A model generated the notes under the pieces. The model saw only the letters and a program-made list of their open reading frames with translations, was not told where the DNA came from and made no database searches. This document shows, piece after piece, positions 47,175-55,100 of a stretch of DNA of 64,000 bases (position 1 is its first letter; each line of letters starts with the position of its first letter). The position numbers and the translations under genes were made by a program. Source of the stretch: DT-111 sp965263225. GTDB lineage: Bacteria > Bacteroidota > Bacteroidia > Chitinophagales > Saprospiraceae. Where the stretch lies: assembly GCA_965263225.1 (NCBI GenBank), contig CBDHHG010000011.1, positions 62,001-126,000 of the forward strand, given 5' to 3'.

Positions 47175-48191
47175 TTAAAATAGCTCATTTGAGATGAACT
47201 CATGATCCGTCAAAGTCTCCAGAAATTGAATAATTTGGGCTTGTTCCTTTGCTGATAGTAGAATACCTGCTTGGCCATCCTGAGTAAGTCTTGGTGCCAG
47301 GGTTGCTGATTGGATTATGCCAGTATTATAGTGTTCCAGTACCGCTTCCAAAGTAGCAAATCTTCCATCGTGCATATAGGGTGCCGTTAGTGCTACATTC
47401 CGCAAACTCGGAATGCGAAATTTTCCTAGGTCATCTATGCCCTCGCTGATCAACGCTCTACCGGTATCGGTGAAGATAGAGTCCAGGCCATTATTAGCAT
47501 ACTGTTGATTGGTAAAGAGTGCACCACTATGACAACTGGCACAGTTCTTTTCAAAGAGCATCAGCCCTTCCAACTCATCAAGCGTCAAGGAGGCTTGCTT
47601 AGCTAAGTGTTGATCATACTTGGAATTCGCCGAAATCAGCAGATTCATATACTGTGAAAGAGCATGTAGCAGATATGGGGCATTAATGGTATCCTGCCTC
47701 TCAAAGGCCTCCTGGAAAAGGCTTGGGTATTCACTATGGGCATTTAATTTTTGTACTACATCAATCAGCCTGTCTCCCATTTCAAATTCACTTTCAATCG
47801 CATTGATCGGCACAAAATCCAAATGGGTCACGCCCCCGTCCCAGAAGTAAGCCTCGAAAAAAGCCAAATTGGCTAAGGGTGGAGCATTCCGGATACCAAT
47901 CCGATTGTCGATCCCAACACTTAAGCGATGCTGCGGGTCAGCAAAAGCGACAGCTTGACTATGGCAATTTGAGCAAGCAACAGAACCATCGCGGGAAAGG
48001 ATTGGGTCATTAAAAAGCTTTTTCCCCAATTCAAAGCCCGCCTTGGTGATGGGATTATTCTCTAGTCGATAGGCGGGGGGTGGAAAATGATCGGGGACTT
48101 GAAACTGATAGGGATTAATCGGTGTTTCTTCAGTCTGTTGGCAGGCCAGGACGGTCAGTACGATGAAGGTAAACCCTAATACTCTGAACAT
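47175..48191 (-). CDS. Di-haem cytochrome c peroxidase/MauG-family lipoprotein, MbnH-like
   Basis: 338 aa. Lipoprotein signal with lipobox VLAC (Cys 17). Two CxxCH haem sites: CSNCH (residues 73-77) and CASCH (217-221), plus the axial-ligand region PYMHDGRFATLEAVLEHYN. This is the MauG/CCP superfamily. It directly follows an MbnP-family gene; in methanobactin and related loci the MbnP partner is MbnH, a MauG-type enzyme that oxidises a tryptophan of MbnP (published for the methanotroph pair). The same pairing makes an MbnH role more likely than peroxide detoxification. It would act in the periplasm or outer membrane. Confidence 0.85.
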   Translation of the reverse strand: MFRVLGFTFIVLTVLACQQTEETPINPYQFQVPDHFPPPAYRLENNPITKAGFELGKKLFNDPILSRDGSVACSNCHSQAVAFADPQHRLSVGIDNRIGIRNAPPLANLAFFEAYFWDGGVTHLDFVPINAIESEFEMGDRLIDVVQKLNAHSEYPSLFQEAFERQDTINAPYLLHALSQYMNLLISANSKYDQHLAKQASLTLDELEGLMLFEKNCASCHSGALFTNQQYANNGLDSIFTDTGRALISEGIDDLGKFRIPSLRNVALTAPYMHDGRFATLEAVLEHYNTGIIQSATLAPRLTQDGQAGILLSAKEQAQIIQFLETLTDHEFISNELF

Positions 48192-48269
48192 AGCATTTTG
48201 ATTAAGATGGCTGCCCCCGAATTCGTGCTAGGAATTCTGGCGCAGCCCATTTTTGCAGAAAGAGTTCGT

Positions 48270-49124
48270 CTATTGGTGGAGATGATCAAAGGCAAAAGCA
48301 GCGTCCAAATTTTCGGCCATTGATTTTCCATCAGTTGGCTTGTGAACATTGTTATTACCTGTAAAGTCGATCTTATTCTTTGCTGTGAATAGCTGTAAAA
48401 TATCCATAATCATATGTACATGAGGGACCTCATCATCTGCTATTTTAGCATTTACATCGAAAGCATAAGACAAGGTTTGATTATTGTTTACGAAAGCTGT
48501 GCCTTCGATATCCTTCCATCCGCCTACGTGGAAGACCATACCTTTCTCGTTTTCAGGATCAATGGTATTGCCAATAGCACCACCTACCGAAACCGCAGAC
48601 TGACCTTCGATTTTGATGGCTACATAACCAGCATTCCAGTTCCAAAACATACCATTGGTAGCGGGATCCAGCGCTCCTCCAGCGGCTCCTTCCTTCACGC
48701 CTTCCTCACTGACTCCGACCGTAAAAGTGATCTTATTGTATTCTCCGGCTGGGATGTTTTCTAATTTAATCAATTGAGAACTGGGGGTGGATTCATCGAT
48801 TAAATAATATCCGGAAGAAGACTCCGCCTCAGCTAGTTGAGGGTCTTCGAATCTTTCTCCATTGGGTCCTTCTAGTATAATGTGGGAAATGAAGTACCGC
48901 AGGAAGGTAAGATTGAAATCCTGTCCCATCGCATTTTGGTAGTTATAATCTGTACTCCCTACCTCTTTAAGATCAAGCTGACGCTGGATTCCGTTTACAA
49001 CGGCCAAATTGTCAAATTCAATTTCCAGCGTACCAGGTCCCGCAGGAGACGGGTTGTCATCATCACTATTACAGGCTGTCAACGTAGAAAGACCTAATAG
49101 ACTAAAAAACACTAGCTTTTTCAT
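48270..49124 (-). CDS. MbnP-family lipoprotein
   Basis: 284 aa. Lipoprotein signal with lipobox LTAC (Cys 18) and an acidic linker. The MbnP pattern is visible: GTLEIEFDNLAVVNG at the start, FNLTFLRYFISHI, YYLIDESTPSSQLIKL, NGMFWNWNAGYVAIKIEG (conserved tryptophans) and FHVGG. The C-terminal half has VPHVHMIMDIL and an end FDHLHQ, giving several His for metal binding. MbnP proteins bind copper after tryptophan modification by MbnH, and the di-haem gene lies 78 bp downstream. Probable role: extracytoplasmic copper binding. The assignment is by family pattern. Confidence 0.85.
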   Translation of the reverse strand: MKKLVFFSLLGLSTLTACNSDDDNPSPAGPGTLEIEFDNLAVVNGIQRQLDLKEVGSTDYNYQNAMGQDFNLTFLRYFISHIILEGPNGERFEDPQLAEAESSSGYYLIDESTPSSQLIKLENIPAGEYNKITFTVGVSEEGVKEGAAGGALDPATNGMFWNWNAGYVAIKIEGQSAVSVGGAIGNTIDPENEKGMVFHVGGWKDIEGTAFVNNNQTLSYAFDVNAKIADDEVPHVHMIMDILQLFTAKNKIDFTGNNNVHKPTDGKSMAENLDAAFAFDHLHQ

Positions 49125-49160
49125 ATAAAATTAATTGAAGTCTTGTTAAAGAATAAGTAG

Positions 49161-50057
49161 TTAAAAGGCGTAGGTGAGATCAATGGTCAGCCGTGTTTTG
49201 GCTTCCATTTCACCTTCCGCATAGTTTTGCTGAAATGGGGCAAAAATGGAGCACCCAAGAAGCAGGTCACGGTATTTGGCATTCAAGCCCGCTGCGACAA
49301 AGTAGCCACTACCTCCCGTGCCGTGTGCCATATTGTCCTTGTAGAAAAGATCTTGCGCAATCTCTTCATAGAAAATCCCAGCAAAAGGGATGAGTTCCAT
49401 GGATGGATTCAAGGATTGCCGAACAAAAAAGTAGCTACTAATACTGAACTGATTACCAAAGTGATAATCCTCCGAGGTCCTACCATTTAACTGGTAGGCC
49501 AAATTGTTAACCCATCCCAGGCTTCCCCTGTTATACAGTAAGCTGGTTTGCCACAGCGATGCCCAGCTACCGTTCCCAAGGTTGAAGTTTTCCGGAAGAT
49601 CAGCTTGATGTAGATCTTCATCAAACTTTCCAGTGGGGGCCTTGATTCCAGTTCCCACTTCCCAGTACAACTGGCCCTTCTCCCCTACCAGAATATTGTC
49701 TAGCAATACATAGGTCAGTGTAAAGCGGGTATCCCCCAATCCGTCGAGCGTAAGGACTCGGTCCGGCCCTTGCCGATGGTTCCACTGGTAGGCTTGTGTT
49801 AGGCTTCCAATCCATCGGCCCGCAAAGTGGTAGCGAAGGTTAAAATCAACCCGCTGGAAGTTATCCTTGGTACGAATCCCTTGGTCCAGTATCTGTTCGA
49901 AAGGTGATTGATACCATCTAAGGCTAAAGGTATTGTATCGATAAGCGGATAATAGGCCCGCTCCATAGCCATTAGCACTGCAACCGCATACATCACAAGC
50001 CATGACTACAGTACCCCAGAATAGCATGCTAGATAGCATGACTATACGTCTAGTCAT
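49161..50057 (-). CDS. Outer-membrane beta-barrel-like protein with N-terminal CDVCGC motif
   Basis: 298 aa from the ATG at 50057, which puts a short hydrophobic signal directly before ACDVCGCSANGYG; the ATG at 50144 adds 29 residues of unlikely leader. The rest alternates aromatic and polar strands (RYNTFSLRWYQSPF; FQRVDFNLRYHFAG) and ends ...LTIDLTYAF, typical of an outer-membrane barrel. It is similar to the small 'transporter'/MetA-like proteins seen near MbnP genes. The CDVCGC segment, with three Cys in six residues, could bind copper or another soft metal at the periplasmic face. It is upstream of mbnP in the same direction, 36 bp between genes. Confidence 0.7.
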   Translation of the reverse strand: MTRRIVMLSSMLFWGTVVMACDVCGCSANGYGAGLLSAYRYNTFSLRWYQSPFEQILDQGIRTKDNFQRVDFNLRYHFAGRWIGSLTQAYQWNHRQGPDRVLTLDGLGDTRFTLTYVLLDNILVGEKGQLYWEVGTGIKAPTGKFDEDLHQADLPENFNLGNGSWASLWQTSLLYNRGSLGWVNNLAYQLNGRTSEDYHFGNQFSISSYFFVRQSLNPSMELIPFAGIFYEEIAQDLFYKDNMAHGTGGSGYFVAAGLNAKYRDLLLGCSIFAPFQQNYAEGEMEAKTRLTIDLTYAF

Positions 50058-50152
50058 AAGAAATTGATTTGCAATTAGAAGAATGCAGAGTGACCTGAAC
50101 AAGCCGGGTATACGACCTGTAGCAGAACTCTGTCTTGATAGCATAAAGGAGA

Positions 50153-50542
50153 TTAGAGGAGAAGTTCTGGCGGGATAAAGGGAGCGATATGAACTAAACG
50201 ATCAAGTAGTACCCGATACACAAAGTGCTTTTTGGGCACCGCGCATGGAACCTCATCATCACTAGAGAAGGCGATCCAATTAGGTGTTAAAAATAGTGAA
50301 GGAGATCTCAGTTGGGCAATCTGTAGCTCAGTAGAGTTTTCATCTCCTTCATTCCAATCTTTTAATTGTTGGAAAAGATAGCAGCGTCCCCCACACATGA
50401 GTTCAGCATCGTATTTATTGATGCACCATTTGTCAGCAATACGCGCTTGTAACAATTGGAAAGAGGACAACCATAGCACCTCCTTGCCTGTTAGCAGGAG
50501 CACTAAGAACAATAAGATTAGACTTATCCTTTTCCGTTGCAT
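50153..50542 (-). CDS. Small membrane-anchored protein with C-x8-C-x3-CYL motif
   Basis: 129 aa. An N-terminal hydrophobic segment (ISLILLFLVLLLTGKEVLW) is followed by ARIADKWCINKYDAELMC and GGRCYLFQQLKDW. The Cys pattern C-x8-C-x3-C-YL is shared with the protein at 51586-51966 (CENRLEPLILC, SGVCYLDKQLEL). Many Bacteroidota encode such small proteins beside TonB receptors or MbnP-type genes; the function is not known to me. The gene ends 95 bp before the CDVCGC gene and probably starts the metal operon or continues it from the DJ-1 gene. Confidence 0.65.
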   Translation of the reverse strand: MQRKRISLILLFLVLLLTGKEVLWLSSFQLLQARIADKWCINKYDAELMCGGRCYLFQQLKDWNEGDENSTELQIAQLRSPSLFLTPNWIAFSSDDEVPCAVPKKHFVYRVLLDRLVHIAPFIPPELLL

Positions 50543-50561
50543 GTTGCTTAGTAAAGTTCAG

Positions 50562-51389
50562 TTATCGAATTCGGCTGATATCCAAACTATCAATTAGCGG
50601 CAAAACACCTTGATCGTAAATAGCTGTCATCATTTGAGTTACGGCCGGCCTGGTTTCTCTTGGAGTTCCTCCCCGGATGGGGGGAGCAGGATCGTACTCC
50701 ATATCTAACATCACAGCTTGCGTGTAATCGAATCCGCGAAGATCTTCCAGCATAGCCAGCGCCATATCCATACCAGCGGTAACACCAGCGGCTGTCCAAT
50801 ACTTTCCGTCCCGCACATAGCGTTCAGATATAAACTGCACATCATACTTTTGCAGCATTTCTTCCGCCCGATACCAGTTCGTAGTTGCTCTTTTTCCCAC
50901 CAAAAGCCCCGAGGCAGCCAGTATCCAGCCCCCTGTACATACACTAGCTGTATAAAGTGTCTGTTGATCTATCTCACGAATCCAATCCAATAATTTGTCA
51001 TTGTAGGCGGCGAGGATCGTTCCTCTGGCCCCACCAGGGATAATCAATAAATCCAATTGGTGGACTTGATCAATAGTGGCGTCAGGGTTAACTTCCACTC
51101 CCATTACGGTTCGTATCGGGCCAGGCTCAGGGGATATCAGTTTTTTATCAACCCCCATCAACTGGCCAAGTACATACAGTGGTCCGGCATAATCCAGATC
51201 ATTTACGCCATTGTAAACCAATACTCCTAAAGTCTTGATGTTGGCCTTTTGTGTTTGCTCTATGGTCTGCATGAGGGTATCATGTATCTCAGTAGTTTTA
51301 TGGGATAATTCCTTGTTGGAAGGCTCTGGCGTTGTGCTACACCCGAGTCCCAACAGCATGATTATAGCAATCAATAAAATCTGTTGCAT
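50562..51389 (-). CDS. DJ-1/PfpI-family lipoprotein
   Basis: 275 aa. Lipoprotein signal with lipobox LGLGC (Cys 17), then a linker. The DJ-1/PfpI domain covers about 50-240: VLVYNGVNDLDYAGPLYVLG, LIIPGGARGT, the nucleophile elbow Cys in YTASVCTGGWILAASGLL, and TAAGVTAGMDMALAML. This arrangement is like the isonitrile hydratase/AraC N-terminal subgroup. Being exported is unusual for DJ-1 proteins. It lies between the two small Cys-motif genes (ends 20 bp before the next start), so it belongs to the same probable operon. The substrate is unknown; repair or redox sensing would be a guess. Confidence 0.88.
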   Translation of the reverse strand: MQQILLIAIIMLLGLGCSTTPEPSNKELSHKTTEIHDTLMQTIEQTQKANIKTLGVLVYNGVNDLDYAGPLYVLGQLMGVDKKLISPEPGPIRTVMGVEVNPDATIDQVHQLDLLIIPGGARGTILAAYNDKLLDWIREIDQQTLYTASVCTGGWILAASGLLVGKRATTNWYRAEEMLQKYDVQFISERYVRDGKYWTAAGVTAGMDMALAMLEDLRGFDYTQAVMLDMEYDPAPPIRGGTPRETRPAVTQMMTAIYDQGVLPLIDSLDISRIR

Positions 51390-51585
51390 AAACTTGGCAA
51401 TTCATACCTGTGTGGTATCCGAGGGGCAGCAGGCTAAGCTTGCTCTGCACTATGCAAAAAGCAGCCCTATCCAATTCGTTGGCTAGATACCAGCAACCCA
51501 TACGAAGTCCAGTGACACTTGATGGCCTTGCCCCTGGCACAGGTTCGTCATTTTAAAATAGATGGAAAACGATTGACCGAATGGG

Positions 51586-51966
51586 TCAGATAAGACGGGA
51601 AGCTTGAGGAGGCTTAAGGAGGCCAAAAGCGTACACGGATGTTGGTCGGTTAACCGAAGAGATCGGTCTGCGATCAGTCTTGAGTATCCCTAGATCCTCC
51701 TCCTCCCCCAGGATGGATGGGAAATGAAAATCCTTAACTTCTAATTTTTGTACAGCATTAGAGTTTTGCTCTTTTTCATCTAGGAGCTCTAACTGTTTAT
51801 CCAGATAACAGACCCCACTACATAGAATCAGTGGTTCCAGACGGTTTTCACATAATTCGGCTGCGATATAGGATTGATTGAGTTTAAAAGCCAGATATAC
51901 CCATGCCCTGCTAGTGGCACAAACTAGTATTAGAAGCGATAAGGATATGGAGAGAAGTACTTTCAT
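51586..51966 (-). CDS. Small membrane-anchored Cys-motif protein, paralogue of 50153-50542
   Basis: 126 aa. The N-terminal hydrophobic segment (VLLSISLSLLILVCATSRAW) is followed by SYIAAELCENRLEPLILC and SGVCYLDKQLELLDEKEQ. This repeats the C-x8-C-x3-CYL pattern of the neighbour at 50153. The tail is polar and unrelated. It is the first gene (in transcription order) of the minus-strand metal cluster. The spacing to the DJ-1 gene is 196 bp with nothing recognisable in it. A short inverted repeat (AGTATT-CTCC-AATACT) sits just upstream of the start, near 51988-52003. Confidence 0.65.
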   Translation of the reverse strand: MKVLLSISLSLLILVCATSRAWVYLAFKLNQSYIAAELCENRLEPLILCSGVCYLDKQLELLDEKEQNSNAVQKLEVKDFHFPSILGEEEDLGILKTDRRPISSVNRPTSVYAFGLLKPPQASRLI

Positions 51967-52041
51967 ATAATAACAAGCATAAAAGTATTCTCCAATACTT
52001 CTAGAACCAAGTTTTTTGTTCGATTTCGACAGAAATATTAC

Positions 52042-52080
52042 AAAAAGAAGGGGCTATCTCCTACTAGAAGAGAGAGCCCC
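52042..52080 (-). terminator. Rho-independent terminator of the repeat-protein gene
   Basis: A GGGGCT / AGCCCC core with further TCTC/GAGA pairing forms the hairpin, followed on the minus strand by TTCTTTTTG. It lies about 40 bp after the stop of the 1683-aa gene. Confidence 0.75.
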
Positions 52081-52120
52081 AATCCTTATTGATTGACCTG
52101 TTACTTTATGTGTGAGTCAC

Positions 52121-55100
52121 TTACTTACTAATCACCAGACGCTGACTCAGACCTTTTTCACCCTCAACCACCAGCCTGATCACATAGACACCGGCATCAA
52201 GCTCGCTGAGACTCAACCATTCTGTACGTGACCTACCTGCATCTACTCCTTTTCTCCATACTTCTTGCCCGGTGCTATTGTACAGAACTAGTAATGCCTG
52301 TTCACCTCTTTCAAAACGCGGTATGGTAACAAAAGCCTCGTCTTTGGCTGGATTCGGAAAGACAGCTAGTTTTTGTACGCTTTCCAGATCACTGGATACC
52401 TCTATCTTAACCCGAGGATCGTTCTGTCCATATTGCGTCAAGATTTGATCTTGGGCAGTAAGCTTTCCAGGTACAAAGATTTCCTCCATAGGTCTAAAGC
52501 TATTAATAGCAGGGATTACTTGTACATTATCAAAGACAGCAGTAATCTCCGTACCTCCACTGCTAGAGTAAGCCATTAGACCCACATTCAGACAGGAAGC
52601 CAAGTTTGGATAGGTGACCTTGTAGAAGAGACGCCAGTAATCACCGCGTTCAGAAGTGTAAACCTTAACCTGGTTTCCTTTGCGAATCATCCTAAACCAT
52701 TCTACCCCTGGTCTGAAGGCTGGCATCTGATGAACAGGTGCTCCATATGCCTCTCGATATTCTCTTCGGATGGTGTTGGAATAAAGCTTAGTCATTGCTC
52801 CCACTCTTCTTCCAACTGGATCCAAACCTTCTCGCATGACTACTCCTGCATGGCCTGATCCAGTAATGCTTGCAACGTGGGCAATCAATTGGCCATCCCC
52901 ACACAATTCTTGGTAGAAATGTACATCTCTATCTGGCTGTAGACAATCATGCCAACATCCGTTAGCGTACAAGGTGTAGCGATCGGTCTCTGGATCATAG
53001 GTTGCCTCAGTCTGACCTTCACAGTCAATCGTACCGTCTCCGCAACTTAAATCATCTATTGGTTCAAATACACAACCTAAATCTGGATCGCAGTAATCAA
53101 GGGTACAGGGATCACCATCGTCGCAAACGATCGGTTCATTGACACATTCACAGTTGGCTGTATCATAATAATCACGGGTACATGCGCTACCATCGTCACA
53201 GCTCGGCGGCGTGATTGGTTCGTTGACGCACTCACAGATATCGGTGTCATAGTAATCATTGGTCGTACAATCCTGATCATCGCAACTCGGCGACGTGATC
53301 GGTTCGTTGACGCACTCGCAGACATCCGTGTCATAGTAGTCATTGGTTGTGCAATCCTGATCATCGCAACTTGGCGGCGTGATCGGCTCGTTGACGCATT
53401 CGCAGATATCCGTATCATAGTAATCATTGGTCGTACAATCCTGATCATCACAACTTGGCGGCGTGATCGGCTCGTTGACGCATTCGCAGATATCCGTGTC
53501 ATAGTAATCATTGGTTGTGCAATCCTGATCATCGCAACTTGGCGGAGTGATCGGTTCGTTGACACACTCACAGATATCCGTGTCATAGTAATCGTTGGTC
53601 GTACAATCCTGATCATCGCAACTTGGCGGGGTGATCGGTTCGTTGACGCACTCGCAGACATCCGTGTCATAGTAGTCATTGGTTGTGCAATCCTGATCAT
53701 CGCAGCTCGGCGGCGTGATCGGCTCGTTGACGCATTCGCAGATATCCGTATCATAGTAATCATTGGTCGTACAATCCTGATCATCACAACTTGGCGGCGT
53801 GATCGGCTCGTTGACGCATTCGCAGATATCCGTGTCATAGTAATCATTGGTTGTGCAATCCTGATCATCGCAACTTGGCGGAGTGATCGGTTCGTTGACG
53901 CATTCGCAGAGATCAGTGTCATAGTAATCATTGGTCGTGCAATCCTGATCATCACAACTTGGCGGGGTGATCGGTTCGTTTACACACTCGCAGATATCCG
54001 TGTCATAGTAATCGTTGGTTGTACAATCCTGATCATCGCAGCTTGGCGACGTGATCGGTTCGTTGACGCACTCGCAGATATCCGTGTCATAGTAATCGTT
54101 GGTTGTGCAATCCTGATCATCGCAACTTGGCGGAGTGATCGGTTCGTTGACGCATTCGCAGAGATCAGTGTCATAGTAATCATTGGTCGTGCAATCCTGA
54201 TCATCACAACTTGGCGGGGTGATCGGTTCGTTTACACACTCGCAGATATCCGTGTCATAGTAATCGTTGGTTGTACAATCCTGATCATCGCAGCTTGGCG
54301 ACGTGATCGGTTCGTTGACGCACTCGCAGATATCCGTGTCATAGTAATCGTTGGTTGTGCAATCTTGATCATCGCAGCTCGGCGGCGTGATCGGTTCGTT
54401 GACGCACTCGCAGATATCTGTGTCATAATAATCATTGGTTGTACAATCCTGATCATCGCAACTCGGCGGAGTGATCGGTTCGTTGACGCACTCGCAGATA
54501 TCTGTGTCATAATAATCATTGGTTGTACAATCCTGATCATCGCAACTCGGCGGAGTGATCGGTTCGTTGACGCATTCGCAGATATCTGTGTCATAATAAT
54601 CGTTGGTCGTGCAATCCTGATCATCGCAACTCGTTGGCGTGATCGGTTCGTTGACGCATTCGCAGAGATCCGTATCATAGTAATCATTGGTCGTACAATC
54701 CTGATCATCGCAACTTGGCGGGGTGATCGGCTCGTTGACGCATTCGCAGATATCCGTGTCATAGTAATCATTGGTCGTACAATCCTGGTCATCGCAACTC
54801 GGCGGGGTGATCGGCTCGTTGACGCATTCGCAGATATCCGTGTCATAGTAATCATTGGTTGTGCAATCCTGATCATCGCAACTTGGCGGAGTGATCGGTT
54901 CGTTGACACACTCGCAGATATCCGTATCATAGTAATCGTTGGTTGTGCAATCTTGATCATCGCAGCTTGGCGGCGTGATCGGCTCGTTGACGCATTCGCA
55001 GATATCCGTGTCATAATAATCGTTGGTTGTACAATCCTGATCATCGCAACTCGGCGGCGTGATCGGTTCGTTTACGCACTCGCAATTGTCTGCATCATAG

